Shown piece by piece: positions 35,853 through 44,661 of a DNA stretch of 64,000 nt. The position numbers were made by a program, and so were the translations under genes. Every line of letters starts with the position of its first letter. The first letter of the stretch is position 1. The DNA comes from Catenulispora sp. EB89 (GTDB taxonomy: Bacteria; Actinomycetota; Actinomycetes; Streptomycetales; Catenulisporaceae), in contig NZ_JBGCCU010000018.1 in the NCBI RefSeq assembly GCF_041261445.1, positions 62,001 to 126,000 on the forward strand, in the 5' to 3' direction. The notes under the pieces are model-generated. The model was given only the letters and a program-made list of their open reading frames with translations. It had not been told where the DNA came from and did not search any database.

Positions 35853-36733
35853 TCGGTCCCGAGCCGCCCCGGCGCACCCGGCCGCCACCCCGCCACGGGC
35901 ACCGATGCCCGCAATACCCGCGTGTATTCGTCCGCGGGCGAATCCAGTACCGCGCCGCACTCCCCGGACTCCACCACCCGGCCGCGCCGCAGGACCACCA
36001 CCGAGTCGCACAGGTGCCGCACCACCGCCAGATCGTGCGAGATCAGCAGGTAGGCGATGCCCGTCGCCTCGCGGATGTCCACCAGCAGGTTCAGGATCTG
36101 CGCCTGGATCGACACGTCCAGCGCCGACACCGCCTCGTCCAGGATCAGCACCCGCGGATCGACGGCGAGCGCCCGGGCGATCGCCACGCGCTGCCGCTGC
36201 CCGCCGGACAGCTCCCGCGGCCGGGCCGACGCCTGGCGCTCGTCGAAGCCGACCTGGTCCAGGAGCTCGGCCAGCCGGGCGGCGCGCGCCGGCCCCTCCA
36301 GGCCGCTGTGTGCCCGCAGCACCTCGTCGACGGCCGCGCGCACCGTCTGGCTCGGGTCCAGCGACGTGTACGGGTCCTGGAACACGATCTGCAGCTCCCG
36401 GGCCCGGCGGCGGCGCTCGGCGGCGCCCCGGGCCGGGCGGGAGCGGTCGTGGCCCAGCGCCTCGATCCGGCCGGCGGTCGGTGCCTCGAGCCCGACCAGC
36501 ATCCGGGCGGTCGTGGTCTTGCCGGACCCGGACTCGCCGACCAGGCCCAGCGCGCCGCCGGCTGGGACCGTGAACGAGACGTCGGACACCGCGGTGAAGA
36601 CCGAGCGCCGGCCGTGTCGGTCAGCGACCCGGAAGTCCTTCGTCAGGCCGCTGACCGAGACCGCGGGGCGATCGTCGGCCGGGATCGGCGGGGTCTGCGG
36701 TTCAGACGACGGTTCAGACGACAGAGTGCTCAT
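35849..36733 (-). CDS. Oligopeptide/dipeptide ABC importer ATPase (OppF/DppF-type)
   Basis: A 294-residue ATPase. ATG 36733 has GGAGGAG upstream and overlaps the end of the previous ATPase gene by 20 bp. Walker A GESGSGKTTTARML, signature LSGGQRQRVAIARALA and Walker B VLILDEAVSALD are intact, with the D-loop Ala-Leu-Asp form usual in this subfamily. The C-terminus is short and lacks the oligopeptide_HPY Fe-S-like Cys motif seen in its partner. It forms a heterodimer with the OppD-type ATPase below the two permeases. Last gene of the operon. Confidence 0.92.
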   Translation of the reverse strand: MSTLSSEPSSEPQTPPIPADDRPAVSVSGLTKDFRVADRHGRRSVFTAVSDVSFTVPAGGALGLVGESGSGKTTTARMLVGLEAPTAGRIEALGHDRSRPARGAAERRRRARELQIVFQDPYTSLDPSQTVRAAVDEVLRAHSGLEGPARAARLAELLDQVGFDERQASARPRELSGGQRQRVAIARALAVDPRVLILDEAVSALDVSIQAQILNLLVDIREATGIAYLLISHDLAVVRHLCDSVVVLRRGRVVESGECGAVLDSPADEYTRVLRASVPVAGWRPGAPGRLGTD

Positions 36734-37685
36734 GGATCTCCTCCACCCGGTGGCAGCGGACCAGTCCGCCCTGGAACGCCTCCAACCGCGGCCGGCTCGC
36801 CCGGCACGCGTCCTGCGCGAAAGCGCACCGGCTGACGAACGCGCAGCCGGGCCCGGCCTCGAACGCCGACACCGGACGCCCCGGGATCGCGGTGAGCCGT
36901 TCGGCCCGCCGCTCGATCGCCGGCCGCGAGCCCAGCAGCCCGATCGTGTACGGGTGCCGCGCGGTGTCGTGCAGCTCCCGCGCGGAACGCACCTCCACCA
37001 CGGAGCCGGCGTACATCACCGCCACTCGGTCGCACACCGCCAGCGCCAGGTCCAGGTCGTGGGTGATGAACACCATGCTGAGCGCGCGCTCGCGGCGCAG
37101 CCGGTCCAGGATGCCCACCACCTCGGCCTGGATCGTCACGTCCAGCGCGGTGGTCGGTTCGTCGGCCAGGATCAGCCGGGGCTCGGCGGCCAGCACCGAG
37201 GCGATCATGGCGCGCTGCAGCATGCCGCCGCTGAGCTCGTGCGGGTACTGCCGCAGCCGCCGTTCGGCGTCGTCGATCCCGACCGAGGCCAGCAGCTCGG
37301 CCGAGCGCCGCGCCGCCTCGCTCTTGGACACGCCGCGGTTCACCCGCAGCGCCTCGCCGAGGAAGTCCCCGATCCGGTGCGTCGGGTTGATCGCGGCCCG
37401 CGGGTCCTGGAAGATCACGCCGACGTCCGCGCCGCGGAACGCCCGCAGCTCGGCCGGCTTCATCGCCAGCACGTCCCGGCCCTCGAACTCGACCGTGCCG
37501 CTCACCCGCGCCCCCGGCGGCAGCAGCCGGGTGACGGTGCGCACGGTCATCGACTTGCCGGAGCCGGACTCGCCGACCAGTCCCAGCGCCTCGCCCTCGG
37601 CCAAGTCCAGGTTCAGGCCGGTCAGCACCGGCCGCATCCGGCCCTCGACGTTCAGCGCCACGTCCACATCACGAAGCCGGAGCAT
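36714..37685 (-). CDS. Oligopeptide/dipeptide ABC importer ATPase (OppD/DppD-type)
   Basis: A 323-residue ATPase. ATG 37685 (MLRLRDVDV) is chosen because GGAAGGGAGGG lies just upstream; the open frame above it is permease-shadow. Walker A GESGSGKSMTV, signature LSGGMLQRAMIASVLA and Walker B LILADEPTTALD are intact. The C-terminal oligopeptide-transport motif with Cys residues (GCAFVSRCAFAQDAC) is typical of OppD/DppD. Its start overlaps the end of the permease gene by 17 bp, so all operon genes are translationally linked. Confidence 0.92.
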   Translation of the reverse strand: MLRLRDVDVALNVEGRMRPVLTGLNLDLAEGEALGLVGESGSGKSMTVRTVTRLLPPGARVSGTVEFEGRDVLAMKPAELRAFRGADVGVIFQDPRAAINPTHRIGDFLGEALRVNRGVSKSEAARRSAELLASVGIDDAERRLRQYPHELSGGMLQRAMIASVLAAEPRLILADEPTTALDVTIQAEVVGILDRLRRERALSMVFITHDLDLALAVCDRVAVMYAGSVVEVRSARELHDTARHPYTIGLLGSRPAIERRAERLTAIPGRPVSAFEAGPGCAFVSRCAFAQDACRASRPRLEAFQGGLVRCHRVEEIHEHSVV

Positions 37686-38586
37686 CGGCGGCCCTCCCTT
37701 CCGATCCGGATCCGGAAATCCGCCCGAACAGCCGCCCGAACAGCGGATGCGGCTCCGGGCGCTCGCCGGAGATCCGTGCACCCAGCACCGTCAGCGACAG
37801 CACCGAAGCCACGATCAGCAACCCCGGCAGCAGCACCGGCATCGAATAGCCCTTCAACAACGCGTCGGTGTCGCTGACCATCACGCCCCAGTCCGACGTC
37901 GGGGCCTGCACCGCGAGTCCCAGGTAGGACAGCGACGCCAGGTCCAGCAGCGCGTACCCGAACGCGATCGCGGCCTGTCCCAGCACCACCGGCGCGATGT
38001 TGCGCAGGATGTGCCGGACGCTGATCCGGACCACCCCGAAGCCCTGCACCGTCAGCGCGTCCACGTACGGGCTGACCCGCTGTTGCCGCGCCGCCGCCCG
38101 CACGATCCGCGCCAGGAACGGCACATAGGCGATCGACAACGCCACCACCGCGGGTGTCAGCCCCGGGCCGAACAGCGCCACGGTCAGCACCGCCAGCAAC
38201 AGCCCCGGCAGCGCGTACACCAGGTCCAGCACCCGGGCGACCGCCGAGTCGACGATGCCGCCGTACCAGGCGCCGAGCAGCGCCAGCGGGATCCCGATCG
38301 CCATCGACACGCCGACGACCAGCGCCGGGCCCAGCAGCGAGGTGCGTGTCCCGTACAGCAATCGGGACAGGATGTCGCGGCCGATGCCGTCGGTGCCCAG
38401 CAGATGGCTCGCGGAAGAGCCCTGATAGTTGTTCAGCAGGTCGCCGGTGTTCGGGTCGGCCGGAGCCAGCACCGAGGCGAACACGGCCGCCAGGACCATC
38501 ATCACCAGGAACAGCGCGGCCGCTGTGCCGGACGGACCGAGCCACTTGTAGACGGCCCGGATCCGGCCCTGCTTCTTGTTCCTCAC
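37669..38586 (-). CDS. Oligopeptide/dipeptide ABC importer permease (OppC/DppC-type)
   Basis: A 305-residue permease; GTG 38586 has CAGGAGG upstream and overlaps the previous stop (GTGA). It has six TM segments and the periplasmic stretch HLLGTDGIGRDILSRLLYGTRTSL characteristic of the OppC family. The EAA-like coupling loop follows (VDALTVQGFGVVRISVRHILRNIAPVVL). It pairs with the OppB-type permease to form the channel. The C-terminal tail is Gly/Ser/Pro-rich and slightly longer than usual. Confidence 0.9.
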   Translation of the reverse strand: MRNKKQGRIRAVYKWLGPSGTAAALFLVMMVLAAVFASVLAPADPNTGDLLNNYQGSSASHLLGTDGIGRDILSRLLYGTRTSLLGPALVVGVSMAIGIPLALLGAWYGGIVDSAVARVLDLVYALPGLLLAVLTVALFGPGLTPAVVALSIAYVPFLARIVRAAARQQRVSPYVDALTVQGFGVVRISVRHILRNIAPVVLGQAAIAFGYALLDLASLSYLGLAVQAPTSDWGVMVSDTDALLKGYSMPVLLPGLLIVASVLSLTVLGARISGERPEPHPLFGRLFGRISGSGSEGRAADAPAS

Positions 38587-39533
38587 GCCGCACCTCCTGC
38601 CGTCTTCAACCGCGGATCGACCAGGCCTTGGACCAGATCCGTCACCGCGTTGGCCACCACGAACGCCGCCACCAGCAGCAGCGCCACCGCCTGCACCACC
38701 GGGAAGTCCTTCTGCGCCACCGACTGGATCGTCAGCCGCCCGATCCCCGGCACGCCGAACGCCGACTCGACGATCAGCGTCGAGGCGAACAGCCCGGCCA
38801 CCTGCAGCCCGATCACCGTGACGATCGGCGGCAGCGCGTTGCGCAGCACGTGCCGCCGGATCACGTGGCGCCGCGGCAGGCCGCGCGCCATCGCGGTCTG
38901 CACGTGCTCCTTGGCCAACTGCTCCCGCATCGCGTTGCGTGTCACCCGCGCCAGGAACCCGCACGAGATCAGCGCCATCGCCGCCGCCGGCAGGATCAGG
39001 CTGTCGATCCGTCCCCAGAACCCGTTCTCGACCCCCGAGGCCGGGAACCAGCCGAGCTTCACCGCGAACGTCGAGATCAGCAGGGCGGAGGCGACGAACG
39101 GCGGAACCGTCACCGACACCGACGTGTAGACGTTCACCGCCGAGTCCACGAACCCCGGCTTCAACGCCGCCGCGACACCCAGCGCCAGTCCCAGCACCGC
39201 GATCATCAGGGCGGCCAGGACCACCAGGGTCACGGTCGTCGCCAGCCCGGCACCGACCCGGTCGGACACCTGCTGGTTCGTCACCATCGACCGCCCGAAG
39301 TCGCCGTGCAGCGCCCCGGTCAGCCAGTCCCAGTACCGCACCGGCAGCGGATCGTCCAGGTGCAGCTGGTGCCGCACCGCCGCGCGCGCCGCCGGCGAGG
39401 GCGTCCGGTTCCCGAACACGATGTTCTCCGGACTCCCCGGCGCGAGGTACAGCGAGGAGAAGATCAGCATGCTGGCCAGCAGCAGCGTCACCACCAGCCC
39501 GCCGAGCCTGCGGAGCAGGAATCGGACCGTCAC
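38583..39533 (-). CDS. Oligopeptide/dipeptide ABC importer permease (OppB/DppB-type)
   Basis: A 316-residue permease. GTG 39533 gives MTVRFLLRRLGGLVVTLLLASML as expected for the family's first TM and overlaps the binding-protein stop (GTGA). The family motifs SSLYLAPGSPENIVFG, GDFGRSMVTNQQV and the coupling loop EHVQTAMARGLPRRHVIRRHVLRNAL are present, with six TM segments. It should accept peptides or similar nitrogenous oligomers. Confidence 0.9.
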   Translation of the reverse strand: MTVRFLLRRLGGLVVTLLLASMLIFSSLYLAPGSPENIVFGNRTPSPAARAAVRHQLHLDDPLPVRYWDWLTGALHGDFGRSMVTNQQVSDRVGAGLATTVTLVVLAALMIAVLGLALGVAAALKPGFVDSAVNVYTSVSVTVPPFVASALLISTFAVKLGWFPASGVENGFWGRIDSLILPAAAMALISCGFLARVTRNAMREQLAKEHVQTAMARGLPRRHVIRRHVLRNALPPIVTVIGLQVAGLFASTLIVESAFGVPGIGRLTIQSVAQKDFPVVQAVALLLVAAFVVANAVTDLVQGLVDPRLKTAGGAA

Positions 39534-41197
39534 GGCGCGCCCACCGCCGCGCCCCAGGCGTAGGACATGTACGAGAACGTCAGCGGCGCCCCGGTCACCT
39601 TCGTGTTCTGCCACACCAGCGCCCGCGGCGCCACGATCGGGATCCACGGCAGGTCCTGCATCACCTGGGCCTGGGCCTGCACCGCGAAGTTCGCCCGCTG
39701 GATCAGGTCGTCAGTGCCCTGCGCCTTCAGCACCGCGCTCTCCACGACGGCGTTCTCGTACCCGTTGAAGTTCTGCACGCCGCTCTTGGTCGCGTAGCTG
39801 GCGTACATCGTCGAGACGTCGGGGAACTCCAGGTAGTTCAGCGTCAGGAAGCCGTCGTAGTCGGCGCGCGCCTTCGGGTCGGTGAACAGGTTGCCGTACT
39901 GCTGCGGCGGCAGGGCCACGATCTTCATGTTCAGGCCGATGGCGTTGCCGGTCTGCTGGAGCACCTGCGCCAGCTGCGCGAACGTGGAGCCGTCGGCGGA
40001 GTAGGCGATGGTGACGGCCTTGCCCTTGGCGCCGGCCTGGTTCACCAGGTCCGCCGCCTTCTTCAGGTCCGGGGTGACCTTCAACTTGTCGTAGGCGGCC
40101 TGGTAGACGGCCTTCACCGGGTCCGGCTGGCTGTCGAAGAAGCCGGGGCCGGCCACCGCGTACAGCGGATCCGCGGCACCGGCGAAGATCGACGTCGCGA
40201 TGCCGGAGCGGTCGATGGCCAGCGACAGCGCCTGCCGGACCGCCGGGTCCTTCAGACCGCCGTCGAGCTTGGAGACGATCAGGTCCACGTTCTGCGTCGT
40301 CGAGCCCTCGCCGCCGACGTACAGCTTGCCGTTTGTCGCCTTCTGCAGCGTCGGCACCACGTTGACCGGCAGGTCGAACGCGCCCTCGATGGTGCCCTGG
40401 GTCAGGCCGTTGGAGAAGCTCTGCGGGTCCTGGGGGAAGGTGAACGTCAGCTTGCCGACCTTGGCGGCGTGCGTCGGGTCCCAGTAGTTCGGGTCCTTCT
40501 TCAGCACCAGCGAGTTGGTGCCGTCGAACGACTCGACGGTGAACGGCCCGGAGCACACCAGCTTGCCGGTCGCGCTGCCGAAGTTCTGCCCGGCGGCCAC
40601 CGTGTTCGCCTTCTCCACGATCGCGCCGGCCAGGATGCCCATGTTGCGGATGAACACGTAGTTCGGCTGCGACAGCGTGATCGTCACCTGACCCGGCCCG
40701 CTCGCGGCGATGGCGGTGACCTGGTTGTAGGAGTCGGCGTAGTTCGAGGCGACGGCCGGGTCCAGGTTGCGCTTGAGGCTGAACACCACGTCGTCGGTCG
40801 TGACCGGCTTGCCGTCGCTGAAGTGCGCCGAGGGATCGAGGTCGAACACGATGTGGGTGCCGTCGACCTGCTGCCAGGACTTGGCCAGCCCCGGGGCCAG
40901 CGAGTAGTCGGGGTTGGTGCGCAGCAGCGGCTCGCAGACGTTGCCCAGGATCGTCTCCTCCGGATAGTCCGCGGTCTTCAACGGATCCAGCGAGTACGGC
41001 GCCCGGTAGTCGCCGGACCAGGTCACGGCATCGAGCGGGCCGGTGGCGGTGCCGGTGGTCAGCTCGTTGGTGGAGATGTTCGCGCTCGGAGCGGCCTGCT
41101 TGGTGCCGCTGCTCTTGCCGGAGCAGCCGGACAGGGCCAGCGACGCGGCGGCGGTGACGGCCAGGGGCGCGGCCAGACGGGCCGGTATGCGGTTCAT
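39530..41197 (-). CDS. Extracellular solute-binding lipoprotein, family 5
   Basis: A 555-residue SBP_bac_5 protein that delivers ligand to the permeases. Signal peptide and lipobox LALSGCSG (Cys about 25) anchor it to the outer membrane leaflet. The family fold is clear: ETILGNVCEPLLRTNPDYSLAPGLAKSWQ, HIVFDLDPSAHFSDGKPVTTDDVVFSLKR. ATG 41197 has AAAGGA upstream. It lies 42 bp after the amidohydrolase gene. The ligand cannot be read from sequence; the amidohydrolase partner hints at N-acyl or amide compounds. Confidence 0.92.
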   Translation of the reverse strand: MNRIPARLAAPLAVTAAASLALSGCSGKSSGTKQAAPSANISTNELTTGTATGPLDAVTWSGDYRAPYSLDPLKTADYPEETILGNVCEPLLRTNPDYSLAPGLAKSWQQVDGTHIVFDLDPSAHFSDGKPVTTDDVVFSLKRNLDPAVASNYADSYNQVTAIAASGPGQVTITLSQPNYVFIRNMGILAGAIVEKANTVAAGQNFGSATGKLVCSGPFTVESFDGTNSLVLKKDPNYWDPTHAAKVGKLTFTFPQDPQSFSNGLTQGTIEGAFDLPVNVVPTLQKATNGKLYVGGEGSTTQNVDLIVSKLDGGLKDPAVRQALSLAIDRSGIATSIFAGAADPLYAVAGPGFFDSQPDPVKAVYQAAYDKLKVTPDLKKAADLVNQAGAKGKAVTIAYSADGSTFAQLAQVLQQTGNAIGLNMKIVALPPQQYGNLFTDPKARADYDGFLTLNYLEFPDVSTMYASYATKSGVQNFNGYENAVVESAVLKAQGTDDLIQRANFAVQAQAQVMQDLPWIPIVAPRALVWQNTKVTGAPLTFSYMSYAWGAAVGAP

Positions 41198-41239
41198 GGC
41201 GGTGCTGTCCTTTCTCGAGGGAAGAAGTGGACCTGCTGA

Positions 41240-42904
41240 CTACTCGGCGCCGTAGACCTGGACGCCCTCGACGAACGTCCGCAGTACCGTGGCGTCGCCG
41301 ATCTCGTGCGCCGGGCCGTCGAACGGGTCCCGGTCCAGCAGCGCCAGGTCCGCGTACTTGCCGACCTGGATCGAACCGGTCACGTCGTCGATCTGGTTCA
41401 CGTGGGCCGCGCCGGCGGTGTACGCCGCGACGGCCTGGCCGAGATCCAGCCGCTCGGCCGGGTAGAACACCTTGCGCGCCGCGAACTCCTCAGCCGACAA
41501 GCCCGGCTCCACGCGGTTCACGGCCGTGTGGATGCCCCACATCGGGTTCGGCGAGGACACCGACCAGTCCGAGCCGGCCGCGATCGTCGCCCCGGCACGG
41601 CTGAGCGAGCCGAACGGGTACTGCCAGGCCGCGCGTTCCTCGCCGAGGAAGGGGATGGTCAGTTCGTCCATCGCCGGTTCGTGTGCGGCCCACAGCGGCT
41701 GGATGTTCGCTGTGGCGCCGAGCCGGCGGAAGCGCTGGATGTCGTCGGGGTGCACGACCTGGAGGTGCGCCAGGTGATGGCGTCCGCCGGGGCCGTTCGC
41801 GGCGCGCGCCGCCTCGACGGCGTCCAGGGCGCTGCGGACGGCGCGGTCGCCGAGGGCGTGGAAGTGGACTTGGAAACCGGCGGCGTCCAGTTCGGTGACG
41901 TAGGACTTGAGCTTGTCCGGGTCGATGAAAGTCAGGCCGGTGTTGTCGGTGGTGCAGCCGCAGCCGTCGAGGTAGGGGTCGAGCAGCGCGGCGGTGTGGT
42001 TCTCGGCGACTCCGTCGAGCATCATCTTCACGGTGCGGGCCCGGAAGCGGCCGTTCCCGGCCTCCTCGCGCCGGGCGCGGAACAGTTCCAGCTGTTCCAG
42101 GCCGCTCTCGCGGTCCCACCACAGTGCCCCGGCCACGCGGGCGGTCAGGGCGCCGGAGCGGGAGGCGTTCAGGTACGGCGCGTAGACGTCGGCGGGACCC
42201 AGGCCGGCGCCGACTCCGGCGTCCTGCCAGGCGGTGATGCCGAACGAGTGCAGGTACGCCTGGCCGGCCAGGAGGCCGTCGGCCAGTTCCTGTGCGGTCG
42301 GCGGCGGGACGTGCGCGGCCACCAGTGCCATCGCGCCTTCTTGCAGGCAGCCGTTGGGCTCGCCGTCGGCATCGCGTTCGATCCGGCCGTCGAAGGGGTC
42401 CGGGGTGTCGCGGGTGATGCCGCAGACCTCCAGGGCCTTGCTGTTGACCCACATACCGTGGCCGTCGCGGTTCGGCAGTGCGACCGGCCGGTCCGGGACC
42501 ACGGCGTCCAGCAGGTCTTTCGTCGGCATGCCGCCGGGGAAGGCGTCCATGCTCCAGCCGCCGCCGCGGATCCAGGCGGCTTGTGGGTTGCGCTGCGCGT
42601 AGTCGGCGACGGCGGCCGCGAACTCTTCGGCGGTGTGCAGCTCGTGCAGGTCGCACTGGCGCAGGGTGGTGCCGCCGAGGACGGGGTGGACGTGTGAGTC
42701 CTGGAAGCCCGGGAGCAGGAGCTTGCCGGCCAGGTCCACGACCTCGGTGTCCGGGCCGATCAGATCCCTGACGTCGCGCTCCCGGCCGACCGCGGTGATC
42801 CGGCCGCCGGCCACCGCCACCGCCGTGGCCCAGGAGCGCGCCGGGTCGACGGTGAAGACCGGGCCGCCGGTGAAGACGAGGTCTGCGAACGAGGAAGGGG
42901 ACAC
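41240..42904 (-). CDS. Metal-dependent amidohydrolase (YtcJ-like, amidohydrolase 3)
   Basis: A 554-residue cytosolic hydrolase, first gene of the peptide-importer operon. GTG 42904 has GGAGG upstream. The metal-binding DSHVHP (His71, His73) follows the small beta-sandwich. Later HFHALGDRAV and GSDWSVSSPNP (Asp) supply the remaining ligands. YtcJ-like enzymes cleave amide or related bonds of small organics. Being co-transcribed with an oligopeptide importer suggests it processes the imported substrate. It is regulated by the divergent TetR gene through the palindromes in the gap. Confidence 0.87.
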   Translation of the reverse strand: MSPSSFADLVFTGGPVFTVDPARSWATAVAVAGGRITAVGRERDVRDLIGPDTEVVDLAGKLLLPGFQDSHVHPVLGGTTLRQCDLHELHTAEEFAAAVADYAQRNPQAAWIRGGGWSMDAFPGGMPTKDLLDAVVPDRPVALPNRDGHGMWVNSKALEVCGITRDTPDPFDGRIERDADGEPNGCLQEGAMALVAAHVPPPTAQELADGLLAGQAYLHSFGITAWQDAGVGAGLGPADVYAPYLNASRSGALTARVAGALWWDRESGLEQLELFRARREEAGNGRFRARTVKMMLDGVAENHTAALLDPYLDGCGCTTDNTGLTFIDPDKLKSYVTELDAAGFQVHFHALGDRAVRSALDAVEAARAANGPGGRHHLAHLQVVHPDDIQRFRRLGATANIQPLWAAHEPAMDELTIPFLGEERAAWQYPFGSLSRAGATIAAGSDWSVSSPNPMWGIHTAVNRVEPGLSAEEFAARKVFYPAERLDLGQAVAAYTAGAAHVNQIDDVTGSIQVGKYADLALLDRDPFDGPAHEIGDATVLRTFVEGVQVYGAE

Positions 42905-42980
42905 CGGTCCTCCAAGGAAGTGCGAAAGGAATTCCCGTGAGCTGGGTCACGGCGTGCGTCGTGGGGAGTAGCAAAACCCA

Positions 42981-43009
42981 TGACAGTGCCGCTGTCAATG
43001 CCATTGACA
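42981..43009. promoter_or_regulatory. Overlapping palindromes with back-to-back TTGACA boxes
   Basis: TGACAG-N5-CTGTCA (42981-42997) overlaps TGTCAAT-GCC-ATTGACA (42993-43009), giving three TGACA half-sites in alternating orientation. The second palindrome contains TTGACA on the plus strand (43004-43009) and on the minus strand (42998-42993), i.e. consensus -35 boxes for both divergent genes. A TetR dimer here would block both promoters. Confidence 0.6.
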
Positions 43010-43094
43010 ACGCGGACGCCACTACGATGTGATCGCTGCACACCGCTGACTGCTGACCGCTGACCGCCGATACGTGCTGAACGGAGACACCGCG

Positions 43095-43880
43095 ATGCCG
43101 CGCGCCGCGACCGAGTCCGAGCCCGAGTCCGAATCCCCCGGCTCCTCGGGCTCCACGGGCTCCGTCAGCCCGACCGGATCCAGAAAGGGCGGCGGCCGCC
43201 GCCGCGCGGCGCTGTCCCGCGAGGTGATCATCGAGGCCGCGCTGAACATCGGCTCCCGGGAGGGCGGCTCGGCGCTGACGTTCAGCCGCCTGGGCAAGGA
43301 GCTCGGCGCCGACCCGACCAGCGTCTACCGGCACTTCCGGGACAAGGACGAGCTGGTGGTGGCGCTCACCGACCGGATGGTCACGGAGTCCGTGGAGCGG
43401 ATGGCCGGCCTCGCGCCGCAGGAGGTGGGCTGGCGCGAGTGGCTGCGGCGGATCGCGCACGCGGTCCGCTCGGTGTACCTGGACCGGCCGGCGATCGCGG
43501 TGCTGGCGGCGAGCCGCACGGCCGCCAGCAAGTCCGAGACCGAGAGCGTGGAGCAGATCATCGGAGTGCTGCACAGCGCCGGTCTGCCGGTGGTCGAGGC
43601 AGCCGAGGTCTACCGCGCGCTGCTGGACCTGACGCTGGCCTTCACCCAGTACAGCGCCGCCTGGTCACTGCTGGACCCCGAGTACCAGAACCGCGACGAG
43701 CAGGCCTGGGCGGTCGGCTACGCCACCCTGCCGGCCGAGCGCTTCCCGCTGGTGCACGCCAGCAGTGCCCGGCTGCTGGAGCTGACACGGGACGACGCCG
43801 CCGTGTTCGACTACACGCTGGGGCTGTTCCTGGACGGCGTGCAGGTGCGGCTGACCGCACGGGGAGCGTCCGGCAGCTGA
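43095..43880 (+). CDS. TetR family regulator of the amidohydrolase/peptide-importer operon
   Basis: A 261-residue regulator. ATG 43095 is chosen for the CGGAG upstream, rather than GTG 43074. Residues 1-32 are a disordered Ser/Glu/Gly-rich tail, then the HTH (LSREVIIEAALNIGSREGGS, FSRLGKELGADPTSVYRHFRDKDELV). The ligand domain is of the TetR_C type. It is divergent from the operon and the palindromes in between are probable operators. A 12-bp hairpin spans its stop codon. Confidence 0.87.
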   Translation: MPRAATESEPESESPGSSGSTGSVSPTGSRKGGGRRRAALSREVIIEAALNIGSREGGSALTFSRLGKELGADPTSVYRHFRDKDELVVALTDRMVTESVERMAGLAPQEVGWREWLRRIAHAVRSVYLDRPAIAVLAASRTAASKSETESVEQIIGVLHSAGLPVVEAAEVYRALLDLTLAFTQYSAAWSLLDPEYQNRDEQAWAVGYATLPAERFPLVHASSARLLELTRDDAAVFDYTLGLFLDGVQVRLTARGASGS

Positions 43881-43898
43881 CGGCGGGCTGCCGGACGC
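43866..43898 (+). terminator. Perfect 12-bp hairpin spanning the TetR stop codon
   Basis: GCGTCCGGCAGC (43866-43877) pairs perfectly with GCTGCCGGACGC (43887-43898) around a 9-nt loop whose first three bases are the TGA stop. Only a weak T-run follows, so this is a U-poor actinobacterial-type terminator. A second weaker hairpin lies near 43920-43938. Confidence 0.65.
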
Positions 43899-44056
43899 GT
43901 CGGGCGTTTCTTGAGTCGGGCGTTTCCCGAATCGGGAACGTGCCGAAGACGGCGCGCGGCAAGCGTTAGCGCCGACGGCCGGACCGGCCACCGGGCACGA
44001 ACAGCCTGCCGTCGCCGCTGCGAACCTGCTCGGCGTCCTCGGCGTAGGCAGATCGA

Positions 44057-44515
44057 TCAGGGAGCCTGCGGGTCTGCGAGGTCCTGGGTCGGTTCGGTGT
44101 CCGGATCCGGCTTGGCGGGCTCTTCCTGCCAGGCGTCGAGGCCCGGGTCCGAACGCTTCCACCACAGGGCCCAGACCACGACCCCGCCGGCTGCGGCGAG
44201 CAGCAGGGCGATCCTGCCGCGGCGCGGCCTGCGTCCCGAGAGCCGGTCGATCTGGGCCGGGGAAACCTCGCCCAGCAGCCCGGACAGCGCGGCCGAACCG
44301 CGCGACGCCGCCTCCGTCCGGATCGGACGGCTGCGCTCCATCGCGGCGTGCGCGGCCGTGTGCACCGCCTGCGACGCGGCCGCGGCGACCTTGGGCGCCA
44401 CGTCGTCGAACTCGTCGCGGATCTTGTGCCCGGCCTCGGCGGTGTGCTCGGACACGGTGTGCCCGATCGCGCCGAGTCGGCTGTGATCCGGCGCCTTGTG
44501 CATCAGGTTTTTCAT
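44057..44515 (-). CDS. DUF5324-like helical protein with one TM segment
   Basis: A 152-residue protein; ATG 44515 has GGGAGG upstream. The N-terminal two thirds are amphipathic helices rich in Ala/Glu/His (SEHTAEAGHKIRDEFDDVAPKVA). The motif EAASRGSAALSGLLGEVSPAQI leads to a basic RRPRRGR and one TM helix (IALLLAAAGGVVVWALWW), then an acidic tail. This order matches the actinobacterial DUF5324 family as I remember it. Its function is unknown. It lies upstream of no obvious partner; the DUF4132 gene on the same strand ends 146 bp before it. Confidence 0.65.
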   Translation of the reverse strand: MKNLMHKAPDHSRLGAIGHTVSEHTAEAGHKIRDEFDDVAPKVAAAASQAVHTAAHAAMERSRPIRTEAASRGSAALSGLLGEVSPAQIDRLSGRRPRRGRIALLLAAAGGVVVWALWWKRSDPGLDAWQEEPAKPDPDTEPTQDLADPQAP

Positions 44516-44661
44516 GATGATGCCTCCCTGGGTCGGGCTCCGGGTTTCCAGACCGAGGCGCTTCAAACAAGTCGCTACGACAAGCGCGGCTACGTCTTCC
44601 TCGGCACCGGCACAACCGCAGCCCTTGTTATCTGGCTCCGCACGTGATCGACCGGAAAGCT

